The notes under the pieces: generated by a model
Told to the model about the DNA's origin: nothing
Databases searched by the model: none
What the model saw: the letters and a program-made list of their open reading frames with translations, nothing else
Translations under genes and position numbers: made by a program
Source: Candidatus Methanomethylophilus sp. 1R26
GTDB taxonomy: Archaea; Thermoplasmatota; Thermoplasmata; Methanomassiliicoccales; Methanomethylophilaceae
Assembly: GCF_001481295.1 (NCBI RefSeq)
Contig: NZ_LOPS01000014.1
Coordinates: 1-44,557, forward strand
Direction of reading: 5' to 3'
Length of the DNA stretch: 44,557 nt
Shown: positions 27,035 through 36,905 of the stretch, piece after piece
Layout of the letters: each line of letters starts with the position of its first letter
How positions within the stretch are numbered: position 1 is the first letter of the stretch

Positions 27035-27847
27035 TTACCTCGTCTCCGCGAGCAGGGTACGGTAGGGGAGACGGGCGGAGATCCCCTTCCCCTCCCCTTT
27101 CCTGCACAATGCGGCCACGGCCGGCCCGGTACCGGATATCCCGGCCGCCAAGGCCCCGGCCTCCAGAAGATCATCGATTATTTCCTGGCTCTCGCCGGTT
27201 ATCTCGGCGATCAGCCTCCCGTTCATGGTCATGGCCGCCAGGGGGTCGCGCAGGCAGACCTCCTTGATCATCTCCATGTCGGCCGCCCTCGCCTCGTATG
27301 ATTCGCGGGGCACGCGGACCTTGACCCGCTCCGGGACGAACACGATTGCGTCCATGGGGTCGACCGGCTCCTTCCTGAGGATGGTATCAGTGCGGTTGTC
27401 GGTCACGATGAAACCTCCGAGCTCGCAGCCGACGGCGTCATCGAAAGATCCGGTGACGGTAACGCGGGCCTCTTTGGCGCATTGGACTCCCAGTTCGATG
27501 ATGTCCATGATGTCCGCTTCGGCCCCGTGGGCACTGTACACCGCCTTGATGACGGCATTGCAGACGGAACTGGAGCTCTTCAGACCGCGGGACGGCGGGA
27601 TGTCCGATGATACCGACAGATGATAGCCAACGGAAGGGTCCGCTCCGATAGACTCGAGGGCCCTGCGGACGCATATCCGCGCAAGGCCGGTATCGGTCTG
27701 CTCTCCGACGACCTCGACTTCCTGGGCCGTGCCCTCTTCGCGATAGACGGCATGCGTCGCAAGGTCGATGCCGATGACCGCTCCCGTCCCGCTGACGATC
27801 CCGTTCATCACCGAGATGCACCCGTGCGAGGTGCCTGTGCCTATCAT
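27035..27847 (-). CDS. Archaeal (GHMP-type) shikimate kinase
   Basis: Phosphorylates shikimate to shikimate-3-phosphate. It belongs to the GHMP kinase superfamily, which archaea use in place of the bacterial AroK fold. The ATP-binding motif is PPSRGLKSSSSVCNAVIKA (around residue 86), with the N-terminal GIVSGTGAVIGIDLATHA and the C-terminal GISGTGPAVAALCRKG glycine motif. 270 residues, normal. The ATG at 27847 overlaps the TGA of the AroDE gene (ATGA) and the TAA lies one base before aroA, so all three are translationally linked. The frame is open far upstream, but that is only a shadow of AroDE. Confidence 0.92.
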   Translation of the reverse strand: MIGTGTSHGCISVMNGIVSGTGAVIGIDLATHAVYREEGTAQEVEVVGEQTDTGLARICVRRALESIGADPSVGYHLSVSSDIPPSRGLKSSSSVCNAVIKAVYSAHGAEADIMDIIELGVQCAKEARVTVTGSFDDAVGCELGGFIVTDNRTDTILRKEPVDPMDAIVFVPERVKVRVPRESYEARAADMEMIKEVCLRDPLAAMTMNGRLIAEITGESQEIIDDLLEAGALAAGISGTGPAVAALCRKGEGKGISARLPYRTLLAETR

Positions 27848-29139
27848 TGGGCGGCGCGCTCCATGGCCTGTATGTCCGCATCCTTCCCGAACCATCTGCG
27901 GAAGGATGCCGCACCCTGCCCGACCAGCATGTCGATGCCGGAGACAACGGTGCATCCCTTCTTCTCGGCGGCCGAGACCAGTGCGGTCTTCCTGTTGTAC
28001 ACCATGTCCATGACGGCCGTGCCGGGCCCGATCTCGGACAGATCGAACATGTAGTCCCCGTCCTCCTTCATCCCTATCGGGGTGCATTGGATGATGGCGT
28101 CGAAGCCCCTGACGGAGCGATCCGAGGCGGGCTCCGCCCCAAGGTCCCGGCATATCGCAGATACGTGCTCCGGGTTCCTCCCGAGGACGGCCACCGAGCA
28201 TCCCTGGCTCATGGCCGCATAGACTCCTGCCCGGGCGGCCCCGCCGGTTCCGAACACGAGCACCTTGGAGCACGATCTCAGTTCCCTTCCGGCCTTCCGG
28301 AAGGCATGCACCACGCCTTCCCAGTCGGTGTTGGCCCCCAGGATCCTGCCGTCCCTGTTGGCGAGGGTGTTCACGGCGCCGATCTCCTTCGCGGGCCCCT
28401 CCAGGGAATCCGCCTGGGACATGGCCGCGACCTTGTGCGGGACGGTGACGTTCATCCCCCTGATGCGGTACTCGCGCATGACGTCCGCCAGGTGCTCCGT
28501 GTCCGGGGAGTCGAACTTCAGATAGATCCCGCTGATGCCGGCGGCCCGCATGGCCGCCTCCTGCATCGCGGGCGAGCGCGAATGACCCAGAGGGTGCCCG
28601 GCGATGCCGAGCACCTCGCATCCGTCGCCGAGCTCCCTCATCCTGTCTGCAGACAACTGCCCCGGGGCAGTGGGGCTCCCGACGTAGCCGAAGGTGAAGA
28701 GGTTCCCGAGGACAGAGCTCCTGATGCGGGTCACCGTGCCGGTCTCGCCCATGCCCAGCAGGACATGCGGGCGGGATACCCTCTTTGACGCAAGGCAGAT
28801 GGTGTGCAGATCTGAGAACGAATGCACGGCGCAGGCATACTTCGAGACCTCCTGGGTCCCTCCGTTCAGCGAATCGACCAGAACATCCTCTGAGGGAGTC
28901 CCTTCGAAATCGTGGACCGAGCGGATCCTCCTGAACGGGATCTCGGCATCGGAGTCCCCGGCGTCCACCAGCCCGCGGAAGCCTGCCGGCACCTCGGAGA
29001 CACTGTGCCCCGCCAGGGTGACGACGCAGTCCTCCCCCAGCCATTGGGGCATCCCGCGGAAGACGTCCAGGCGGACCTCGTGCAGGTCCGCTTCAGCCTT
29101 CGCGGCCGGCACGGACCCGTAGGCCGCGCAGACGCGCAT
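27844..29139 (-). CDS. Fused 3-dehydroquinate dehydratase / shikimate dehydrogenase
   Basis: One 431-residue protein performing two consecutive steps. Residues 1-165 are type I dehydroquinase: HEVRLDVF, RSVHDFEGTP with the catalytic His, and EVSKYACAV with the Schiff-base Lys. This half is shorter than the usual 220-250 residues. Residues 175-431 are AroE: GIAGHPLGHSRSPAMQEAA, MNVTVPHK with the catalytic Lys, ANTDWEGVVHAF with the Asn/Asp pair, the NADP loop FGTGGAARAGVYA and DMVYNRKTAL. The order AroD-AroE is like the plant enzyme. Three bases after aroB', ATGA overlap with the kinase. Confidence 0.92.
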   Translation of the reverse strand: MRVCAAYGSVPAAKAEADLHEVRLDVFRGMPQWLGEDCVVTLAGHSVSEVPAGFRGLVDAGDSDAEIPFRRIRSVHDFEGTPSEDVLVDSLNGGTQEVSKYACAVHSFSDLHTICLASKRVSRPHVLLGMGETGTVTRIRSSVLGNLFTFGYVGSPTAPGQLSADRMRELGDGCEVLGIAGHPLGHSRSPAMQEAAMRAAGISGIYLKFDSPDTEHLADVMREYRIRGMNVTVPHKVAAMSQADSLEGPAKEIGAVNTLANRDGRILGANTDWEGVVHAFRKAGRELRSCSKVLVFGTGGAARAGVYAAMSQGCSVAVLGRNPEHVSAICRDLGAEPASDRSVRGFDAIIQCTPIGMKEDGDYMFDLSEIGPGTAVMDMVYNRKTALVSAAEKKGCTVVSGIDMLVGQGAASFRRWFGKDADIQAMERAAQ

Positions 29140-29142
29140 CGC

Positions 29143-30168
29143 TCACTTCTCCGTGATGGTCTCTTCGACCTTCATCCCGAAGTGGCGTCCCCCGGTCTCG
29201 ACGTGCGCGAGGACCCTGTCGCCCTTCTTGAGCTCGGTGACCGGCACCGCTCCCTCGGGAGTGACCAGCTTGATGGTCTCGGCGTTCTGGAGTATGACGT
29301 TGTACGTCCTGCTCCCGTCCGAGGCGCTGACTATGAGCAGGGGCCTGACCTCCACCTTGCAGCGCCCGACCGAGCCGACCCTGGCGTTCCCGCTGCGGCC
29401 TACGATGAGGACCGGGTCCCCGGCGGATATCTCCGACAGGTACCTGGTGCCCTCTCCGGGGACCATGCAGTACTCGTGCACGGCCCCGGCGTTCACGCGG
29501 AACGGGCGGGTCGCGACGTACCCGTTGTCCTCGCTCTCGCTCTGCACCAGGAAGAGGCAGTTGGAGTATGACCCGATGAGCATCCCCTCCCCGGGGTGCA
29601 TGAGGCTGCAGGTGTCGACGCATACCCTGTCGCCCATCTCGATGGGCTTCACGTCCTCGACGGTGACCTCGCTGAGCTCCACGGGGGCGGGAGTCCCGAC
29701 CAGGTCCCTGAACCTGCCGATCTCCGCCGGATCGGAGGTGTCGATGACAATGCCGTCCGTCCCGTTCTCCATGGTCTTGAGGTAGAGCTCGGCATCCTCC
29801 TTGGTCTTCGCGACGGCATAGATCTTCGTCCCGGAGCCGCGGAACCTGGCGATCATGTTCTCCAGGGGGATGACCGACCAATCGCCGGTCTCCACGATGA
29901 CCCCTTTCTTCGACCCTGCGAGGGCGAGCACCTTCTCCTGGTCCTCGGGGGAATCGATGCGCGCGATCTCCCAGGCCGGGTCGACGGACCTGCCGTCCTT
30001 GGTCATGACGGCGTCCTCCATCTTCCCGAGCTTCCGGAACTCCGGGTCCTCGTCCCGGAGGATGTATGAGACGATCCCGGCCTCGAGGCCGTTCGTCACG
30101 AGAGCCTTCCTGTCGTCCTTCACGGCCGGGAGGTCGGCCCTGACGAAGATCTTCTTGGCCTCTTCCAT
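29143..30168 (-). CDS. 3-dehydroquinate synthase II (archaeal AroB')
   Basis: 341-residue member of the archaeal DHQ synthase II family, which oxidatively deaminates and cyclises 2-amino-3,7-dideoxy-D-threo-hept-6-ulosonate to 3-dehydroquinate using NAD. Conserved stretches include [47 protein letters not shown] and [18 protein letters not shown]. No similarity to bacterial AroB. Starts 12 bases after the AroA' gene and ends three bases before AroDE, so it is part of the same operon. Its presence marks the archaeal route that avoids DAHP. Confidence 0.95.
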   Translation of the reverse strand: MEEAKKIFVRADLPAVKDDRKALVTNGLEAGIVSYILRDEDPEFRKLGKMEDAVMTKDGRSVDPAWEIARIDSPEDQEKVLALAGSKKGVIVETGDWSVIPLENMIARFRGSGTKIYAVAKTKEDAELYLKTMENGTDGIVIDTSDPAEIGRFRDLVGTPAPVELSEVTVEDVKPIEMGDRVCVDTCSLMHPGEGMLIGSYSNCLFLVQSESEDNGYVATRPFRVNAGAVHEYCMVPGEGTRYLSEISAGDPVLIVGRSGNARVGSVGRCKVEVRPLLIVSASDGSRTYNVILQNAETIKLVTPEGAVPVTELKKGDRVLAHVETGGRHFGMKVEETITEK

Positions 30169-30180
30169 GCCCCGGCCCCC

Positions 30181-31009
30181 TCAGGCCTTCCCGGCGCGGC
30201 GCTTTTCCTCAGAGCAGTCGTCGGTGAGGAACCTGGCCGCTTCCTCGGCGCTGTAGTTCTCCAGCACGATCTTCGAGATGCGCGGGTGATGCCCTCGACG
30301 TTCTTGTTCTGGAAGACGTTCCTTCCCATGGACACGCCGCGGCCGCCGGCCTCGATGGAGTCCGCGACCATGTTGAGGACATCCATGTCGGTGCTCATCT
30401 TGGGCCCGCCGGCGATGAGGACGGGCGCGAGGGCGCCGCGGACGACCTCATGGAAGGAATCGATGTCTCCGGTGTAGTTGACCTTGACGAGATCGGCGCG
30501 AGCTCGGTGGAGGCGCGGGCTACATGGGCGATCTGGTGGGGGTCGAAGGAGTTGACGTCGTGGCCTCTGGCGTAGGACATGATCACGAGCGGCATGCCCC
30601 ACTCGGTGCACTTCCTTGAGATCTCGCCGGCCTCGCGGACCATCTCGGACTCGTACTCGTCTCCGTAGTTGATCTGTATGGATACCGCGTCCGCCCCGTA
30701 CTTTATGGCCTCCTCCACAGTGGTGACGGTCACCTTGTGGTTGGCCTGCGCTGGGTTGACATCGGTGGACGCCGAGAGGTGGATGATGAGCCCGACATCC
30801 TTCCCCGATCCCCTGTAGGAGTAGCGGATGAGCCCCTTGTGCATGATGACGGCGGTCGCGCCGCCGTTGGTGACAGCATCGACCGTGGCCTTCATGTCGT
30901 AGAGGCCCTCCATAGGGCCGTTCGATATCCCGTGGTCCATCGGGATTATGACGGCGCGGCCGGTCTTCCTGTCCATGATCCTCTCCATGCGGATTCCTTT
31001 TCCATCCAT
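30181..31009 (-). CDS. 2-amino-3,7-dideoxy-D-threo-hept-6-ulosonate synthase (AroA'; two frameshifts)
   Basis: Class I aldolase of the archaeal shikimate route, first gene of the operon. Segments: [17 protein letters not shown] near residue 22, then [19 protein letters not shown], a VKVNYTGD strand with the Schiff-base Lys, [16 protein letters not shown] and [13 protein letters not shown]. The frame breaks near 30500 (one more G restores [13 protein letters not shown]) and near 30283 (one more C restores [14 protein letters not shown]); both changes give a protein of about 277 residues ending RRAGKA. A strong ribosome site, AAAGGAGG at 31018-31025, supports the start. Fructose-bisphosphate aldolase activity is possible but the neighbours favour AroA'. 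Confidence 0.87.
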
Positions 31010-31245
31010 GTCTGGTTCCTCCTTTCTTTATCGAGGGCGGCCCCGGCCCTCCGCCGGGAACTGCCGTGCTACTTAATGGCACGGCTGAATCCTATCATGA
31101 ATTTAAAAGTTCTCCATTGGCGGATGAGATATGCACATTTAAGTACATCTTGCTGTAGCGGATTGTTAAGTATCTTATTATAACTTAAACACCGAACATG
31201 ACAACCTGCTAGCCATACAATTAATAGATATGTTATTGCCGTTAT

Positions 31246-31256
31246 TTTTTATATTA
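31246..31256 (+). promoter_or_regulatory. TATA-like box upstream of the TetR gene
   Basis: TTTTTATATTA lies about 25-34 bases before the ATG at 31280, in the 270-bp AT-rich gap between the divergent aroA' and tetR genes. The position fits a transcript with almost no leader. On the other strand CTTTTAAATT near 31105 could serve the shikimate operon. Confidence 0.5.
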
Positions 31257-31279
31257 GAATGTATAATGGGCGGAAACAT

Positions 31280-31869
31280 ATGTCGGACAATACCAAAGAG
31301 AGGATAGTCCAGGCGTTCAAGGAACTTCTCGAGGAGAAGGAGTACAGCAAGATCACCATCTCTGATATCACCGAGAAGTGCAACATATCGCGTCAGACGT
31401 TCTACTACCACTTCAAGAACGTCTTCGATATGATCATCTGGATCTTCGAGCAGGACACGAAGAACGACCCCCACAACACCGGCAGCTATGTGCCGTGGAG
31501 ATTCCTCGTCAAGGAGTCTTTCGACTACTGCAAGCGCAACAAGGACGTCATAACCCAAGTCCTCGAATCCTCCGAGAAGGAGAAGCTCGAGAACTACTTC
31601 ATCGAATTCAGCATCAGGAAGATCACCGAGCCATCATGATCAAGACCGACGGCCGCATGGACTCCAGGGATGCCGTGTTCCTCGCCAGGGTGTATTCCTA
31701 CGCCTACACCGGGATCATCATCCAGTGGATAAAGGACGGCATGCCCGACGACGGCTACGACCTCGCCGAGAAGATCGATGCCATCGTCACCGCTTCCATG
31801 AACCCCTCCATCGATGTGCTCATGGAGAGGACCGCATCCACTGCTAAGCAGAGCGAGAAGCAGCAGTGA
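31280..31869 (+). CDS. TetR/AcrR family regulator (one frameshift)
   Basis: The N-terminal DNA-binding domain is typical: TKERIVQAFKELLEEKEYSK, then ITISDITEKCNISRQTFYYH, the TetR helix-turn-helix. The C-terminal ligand/dimer domain is all helical (RFLVKESFDYCKRNKDVI ... YSYAYTGIIIQWIKDGM). The frame breaks near 31633 (GAGCCATCATGA); one more C restores TEPIMIKTDGRMDS and a protein of about 197 residues. An ATG at 31259 would add seven residues and has no better ribosome site. It lies upstream of the antiporter on the same strand and may regulate it, its own gene, or the divergent shikimate operon. Confidence 0.85.
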
Positions 31870-31898
31870 TGTGCCAGACGCTGCCGGAGGCCGTTCCG

Positions 31899-31920
31899 CG
31901 GCATCCTCCCGAGGATGCCG
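31899..31920. terminator. Perfect hairpin after the TetR gene
   Basis: CGGCATCCTC-CC-GAGGATGCCG gives 10-bp perfect arms around a two-base centre, 30 bases downstream of the tetR stop and before the antiporter promoter. No T-tract follows directly. It could be a terminator or a dyad-symmetric protein site. Confidence 0.5.
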
Positions 31921-31954
31921 GCGGAGGCTCCGGCGGCCAGCCTTCCTTAGAACA

Positions 31955-31970
31955 GTTTTATAATTTTAAA
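31955..31970 (+). promoter_or_regulatory. TATA-like box of the antiporter gene
   Basis: GTTTTATAATTTTAAA lies 33-48 bases upstream of the TTG start at 32003. It is an isolated AT-rich block in GC-rich surroundings, as expected for an archaeal core promoter with a short leader. Confidence 0.55.
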
Positions 31971-32002
31971 TCCGATGAGGCACGAAGGGAAGGGGTGCCG
32001 GA

Positions 32003-33739
32003 TTGGAAGAAGTCGTTCTGCTTGAGAACATGACCATCCTCCTGCTGCTGGGAGGAATCTGCTCGGTCATCTTCAAGAAACTGAAGATGCCGGCGATCAT
32101 CGGCTACCTCGTAACAGGCATCATCCTCGCCAATTATTGGTCGGGGCGTTCTCAGGACACGGACGACATCGTAGGGTTCCTCTCCGATCTCGGACTCGTC
32201 TTCATGATGTTCGGCATAGGGATGGAGCTCAACCTCCAGAAGCTGAAGAAGACGGGATCGTTCGCTATCATGGTGGTGATGATCCAGGTGCCGCTGATGC
32301 TGATGGGCGGCTATCTGGGAGGCTCCCTGCTGGGACTCGACTCGCTGCAGTCCATCGTGTTCGGCGCCATCATATCCGGTTCGTCCACCGCCGTCGTCAC
32401 CGTGGTCCTCAAGGACCAGGTGAGGCTCACGAAGGAGGAGGTGGAGACGGTGGTCCTCATCACCGTCGTGGAGGATGTGGCACAGGTCATCATCCTTTCG
32501 GCCATCACCCCCATGATGAGCGGCAGCGACATGGAGATCAGCGCCATCATCTGGATGTTCCTGAAAATCATCGCCTTCATGGTGGCTGCAGTGGCCATAG
32601 GGCTGCTGGTGGTGCCCAGGTTCATCAACTGGGTCGATGCCAAGACCAGCGACAGGAACTCCTCCGAGGTCGTGCTCATCGTATCGCTGGGACTCTGTTT
32701 TGCCATGGCATGGATGGCCACTCAGGTAGGGCTGTCCATGGCCATCGGGGCCTTCCTCATGGGAGTCATAGTATCCCAGTCTAAACCGGTGACGAAGGTC
32801 TCCACGATGGTGGAGCCGATGAAGGAAGTCTTCATGATGATGTTCTTCATCTCGATCGGGCTGGAGATCAAGCCCTCCTACCTGATCGATAACATCGGCC
32901 TCATCATCGCCATCTACCTCATCTACTTCTGCCTGAAGACGGCCTCCGTCCTGGTGGCATACTACCTGGGCAACAAGCCGATGAGGAAATCCTTCTACGC
33001 CTCGATCTCGCTGGTCGCCATGGGCGAGTTCGCCTTCATCATCGGCAAGGAAGCGCTGGATGCAGGCATCCTCTCGAGCGACTTCTATGCGGCCGTCATC
33101 GGTGCGGCGCTGGTGTCCATGATCCTCCTGCCGCCTATCAACAGCAAGGCCGACGAGATCTACGATGCCGTCTCCAACCACACCCCCACGCGCATCAAGA
33201 TGGGGATGCAGGAGGTCGACAAGCTGAGGAACTCCTTCTTCAACAAGATCGAGAACGCCTCGAAGAACACCCAGAAGAACTTCCGCGTCAGGCTGACCTA
33301 TGCTTACGTGGACATCGTCGTTATCGTCCTGATCGAGATAATATTCTTCCTGGCGACGCCGACGCTGTCCCAGTTCATCGCGGACAACACCCTGATGGAG
33401 AGCTACAGCGCGACAGAAGCGGTCATGGTGATCAACTTCCTGATGCTCATCCCGTTCCTGTACAAGATGATCTTCAACTTCAAGTTCATCGAGCGTGTGC
33501 TGCTGGATGCCGAGAGGAGGGCATCTGCCGGGAACCTGGCCAAGCGCCGCTCCCTGAACTACCGCCTCACCAAGTTCGTCGTCGAGCTGAACGGATGGAT
33601 CACCGTCATCATGCTGGACTTCGTGATCATCCTGATCGTCCCGAACAGCGTCAGCTTCTTCGGCCACCTTGTGGTGGCGGCGATCTCTTCCCTGATCCTA
33701 GTCCTGGTGTACCTTTACTCGTACTTCAAGAGGAACTGA
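32003..33739 (+). CDS. CPA2-family cation:proton antiporter
   Basis: 578-residue polytopic membrane protein with about 12 predicted helices, related to KefB/NapA-type Na+(K+)/H+ exchangers. Segments include LKMPAIIGYLVTGIILANYW, GLVFMMFGIGMELN (the conserved G-x-E/glutamate helix), ISGSSTAVVTVVLKD, VVEDVAQVIILSAI and AMGEFAFIIGKEAL. After residue ~390 there is a charged loop (ENASKNTQKNFRVR) and three more helices, without a TrkA-N domain. The start is a TTG preceded by an AAGGGG block; an ATG nine codons later is possible. Ion specificity is unknown. Convergent with sbcC. Confidence 0.88.
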   Translation: MEEVVLLENMTILLLLGGICSVIFKKLKMPAIIGYLVTGIILANYWSGRSQDTDDIVGFLSDLGLVFMMFGIGMELNLQKLKKTGSFAIMVVMIQVPLMLMGGYLGGSLLGLDSLQSIVFGAIISGSSTAVVTVVLKDQVRLTKEEVETVVLITVVEDVAQVIILSAITPMMSGSDMEISAIIWMFLKIIAFMVAAVAIGLLVVPRFINWVDAKTSDRNSSEVVLIVSLGLCFAMAWMATQVGLSMAIGAFLMGVIVSQSKPVTKVSTMVEPMKEVFMMMFFISIGLEIKPSYLIDNIGLIIAIYLIYFCLKTASVLVAYYLGNKPMRKSFYASISLVAMGEFAFIIGKEALDAGILSSDFYAAVIGAALVSMILLPPINSKADEIYDAVSNHTPTRIKMGMQEVDKLRNSFFNKIENASKNTQKNFRVRLTYAYVDIVVIVLIEIIFFLATPTLSQFIADNTLMESYSATEAVMVINFLMLIPFLYKMIFNFKFIERVLLDAERRASAGNLAKRRSLNYRLTKFVVELNGWITVIMLDFVIILIVPNSVSFFGHLVVAAISSLILVLVYLYSYFKRN

Positions 33740-33748
33740 AAAAAGATC

Positions 33749-33765
33749 GGGCCTGCAGGAGGCCC
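33749..33765. terminator. Hairpin between convergent antiporter and sbcC
   Basis: GGGCCT-GCAGG-AGGCCC, a 6-bp perfect stem with a 5-base loop, fills the 35-bp gap between two convergent stops. An A-run precedes it on the plus strand, which becomes a T-run after the hairpin on the minus strand, so it may end sbcC transcription and perhaps both. Confidence 0.55.
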
Positions 33766-33774
33766 ACCGCCGGG

Positions 33775-36700
33775 TCAGTCCCGGCGGATATCTATGCGGC
33801 TGCCGCGGCTCTTGTCGTAGCTCACGCGCACCTGCATCGGGATGCTGTCGCTGAGCTCTTCGACGTGGGAGATGACCCCCACCGATTTCCCGCCGTCCGA
33901 GGCGATCCCCTCGAGGACCTTGATGACCTGCCTCAGCGCGTCACCGTCGAGCGACCCGAAGCCCTCATCGATGAACAGGGTGCTTATCTCGGTCCCGCCG
34001 GACCTCTCGGCCACGGAATCGGAAAGACCCAGCGCGAGGGACAGGGCGGCCATGAAGGATTCCCCGCCCGACAGGGTGCTGACCGGGCGGACCGCGTTCG
34101 CATCGCTGTCGTAGACATAGATGTCGAGAGCATGGGATGACCTGTTATCCTCTCCGCCTTCGCTCCTGCGGAGCAGGTAGCGGCCGCCCGTCATGACCGC
34201 CAGCCTGCGGGACGCTTCCTCGAGGATGCCGTCCATGTAGACCTGCTGGGCGTAGATCTCGAATGATATCCTCTGAGTCCCTTTCATCCTCCCGTCCGCG
34301 ACGTCGGCAAGCTCCTTTATCTCATCCTGCCGGCGCCCTTCCCTCTCGTACTCGTCGAACGCATCGGAGGCCTCCTTCAGGAGCTTGCTGTTCGATTCCA
34401 TGCGGTTCCTGACGGACGCCTCTTTCTTCACTGCCTCATCGTGGATTTCTTTCGCCCTGTCCGCCGCTTCGGTAAGCTGCGGGATGTTCTCCGGGCGGGC
34501 CCTGCCGGCGATCGCCCTGTTATCGGATTCGATGGCGCCCCTGACGGTATCGAGATCGGAGCGGTATGCCTCGATATCCTCTCTCAGGCTGCTCAGGACG
34601 GTATCGTCGAGCAGCGCCGAGTATTCCTCGATGCTGCTGAACCCTGCATGTGCCAGCGCATCCGCGAAATCCTTCTCCGCTTTATCAGCGGCCTTCTCGA
34701 GGTCCTCTACGCGCGTTTTCCTGTCATCTCTGATGCGTATATCCTCGGACAGATTGGACCTGGCCGTGTTCAGAGCGTCTGTCGCGTCAGCCAGCGCCTT
34801 CTTCAGGCCGTCGGCGCGGGCCCTCATCTCCTCGGCGCCCTTCTTAGCCGCCGCACCGGTGGCGAAGTCTTTGTCCAGTTTCGTTCCGTTGACGATCTCG
34901 CGGTTCCGGCTGAGCTCGGAACGTATGTCTCCGATCCTCTGGTCCGATGCCCTCTGGCTGGCATTGAGATCGGTCAGGCTCTCGCGGCAGGCGGCGATGT
35001 CCTTCTGGGCCTTCTCCACTGCCTCGGCCTTCTCATGGGCCGCATTGAAGTCCTCGGCGACGGCATCGCGCTCGGATTCCATGGAAGCGATCTGCTTCTC
35101 GACGGCCCCCGTCCCTTCGGCGGCATCGAGCCCGCAGTCCGCCTTCAGCTCGGTGGACTGCGCGCGGATGCGTACCTTGATATCATCGCATCTTTCGGCG
35201 AATCTATGGCGTTCGGCGGCGGCCTTCTCGAAGTCCGCATCGGCATTGGCCTTGCTCTCCCTGAGCCTGTCGACCTCCTCCTTGTCCGGCACACCCTCGG
35301 GAACAGGAGCAGGGGACGGATGGACGGCCGAGCCGCATACGGGGCAGGGGCATCCGGGCCTCAGCCTGCCGGCCAGGATCCCTGCCTGTCCCATGTAGAA
35401 CAGGTCTTCCTTCTCCTTGCATTCGTCAGATATCCTGGCACGGGAGACGGCCTTCCTCTTCAGCGCTTCTTCGGCCTCGGAGAGCTTCCCCTCCATTTTC
35501 TCCAGTTCCGCGCTGTCGGCCCTGATGTTCCTCAGGATCTTCAGCGCGTCATCCATGCTCCTGAGGGCGTCCATCAGCTCCGCGGCCTTGGCCGCAGAAC
35601 CCTCTCCGCTGTCGATTATGGCCTTGCATTCCTTCTCGGTCTCGGACGCTTCCTCAATCTTCGCAGAGATCTGCCCGGCGAACTTCTCCTCATCCTCCTG
35701 CTTCTTACCAAGTTCCTCCAGGCGGCGGCTGGCCGCATCCACCCTGTCATAGTCGCCTGCCATGGAGTCGAGCCTGCCTGCTCTGATCCTGAGGGCCTCC
35801 TCGCCTTCTGCCGCCGACTCGGCCTCCTTCAGGACCTTCTCCGCCCTCTGGACGGCGGCCTCCTTCCCGACGATCCCGTCGGATATCCTCTGGAGCCTGT
35901 CCTTCTCCTCGTACACAGCGGTCCTCGCATTGGATGCGGCCTGTTCCTCTGGGCGCAGGGATATGGCCTTCTCCCTCCTGCCGGCGGCGGCCGACTTGGC
36001 CTCGATCTCCGGGGCCCTCTCTTCCAGGGACCTCAGTCTGGCACTGTCGTTCTCCAGGCGGACGAACGCCTCTTCCAGGGACTTGGCGGCGTTCAGCTCC
36101 GCATCGGCCGCCTTCGACGATTCCATCGTGCGCTCAGAATCTGACACAGCGGTCTCCAAGATGCGGGCGTCCGCGCGGGCGAGGTCGGCGGCGCGGTCTT
36201 TCCACCCCTTGGGATCGAGAATCCGCCCTTCGGCGATCGAGGACTCGAGAGCGGGCGCCCCTGACTGGTCCATGATGCCCGAGAGCTTGGCCCTGACCTT
36301 CTCCAGGAGGCCCCCGGCGTTCCCGCTGTTCTCGTCGGCGATGCTCTTCAGGGCCTCAGTCAGACTGAGGTACTTCTCGGTGCCGAAGACACTCGAGAGG
36401 ATCGAGCTGCGTTCCTCGGTCTTCGCCGTCAGCATGAGCATGAACTTCCCCTGTGCCAGCATCACGGTCTGCCTCCATTGGTCGCGTCCAGCCCGATGAT
36501 GTTTTTTATCTCGGCGTTCACGTCGGCGACTTTGGAGATCTCCTTCTTCCCCGGAAGGCAGAGGGCCGCGGTGGGGCTTTCCAGGATGACCCCTTCGCCT
36601 CTTTTCTTCGGGCGCTCGTAGTAAGGCGTCCTCCGCACCTTGTATTCCTGCCCCTGGTGCTCGAAGACCAGTTCCACGAACGGCACGGCGTCCTCCGGCG

Positions 36701-36905
36701 CGAAGGTGCTCTTGAGCCTCCTGTCATTGCGGTCGGAACCGCTGGTCTGACCGTAGAGAGCATAGGTGACGGCATCGAAGATGGCGGTCTTCCCGGCGCC
36801 GGTGTTGCCTTCGATCAGGTACAGCCCTTCCAGGGACGAGAAGTCGATCCTGGTCCTGGAGGCGTACGACTCGAAGGCTCCCATCTCCAGGGATATAAGC
36901 CTCAT
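33775..36905 (-). CDS. sbcC: SbcC/Rad50 SMC-like ATPase (one frameshift)
   Basis: Partner of the nuclease encoded upstream, for processing of broken DNA ends and hairpins. The N-terminal half-ATPase has IEGNTGAGKTAIFDAVTYAL. Two long coiled-coil arms follow, joined by the zinc-hook motif GCPCPVCGSAVHP. The C-terminal half has STLSGGESFMAALSLALGLS and STLFIDEGFGSLDGDA (signature and Walker B). The frame breaks near 36470; one more C restores LDATQWRQTVMLAQGKF, giving about 1,043 residues. That Q-x-x-F stretch resembles bacterial SbcC more than archaeal Rad50. The start overlaps the sbcD stop (ATGA). Confidence 0.92.

Noticed and set aside
27035-29044. 669-residue shikimate kinase with long N-terminal extension
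   Set aside because: The extension is a shadow of AroDE. The ATG at 27847 overlapping the AroDE stop gives the normal 270-residue kinase.
31958-33667. 569-codon minus-strand open frame opposite the antiporter
   Set aside because: His/Asp-rich composition mirrors membrane-helix codons on the other strand. The plus-strand antiporter has clear family motifs.
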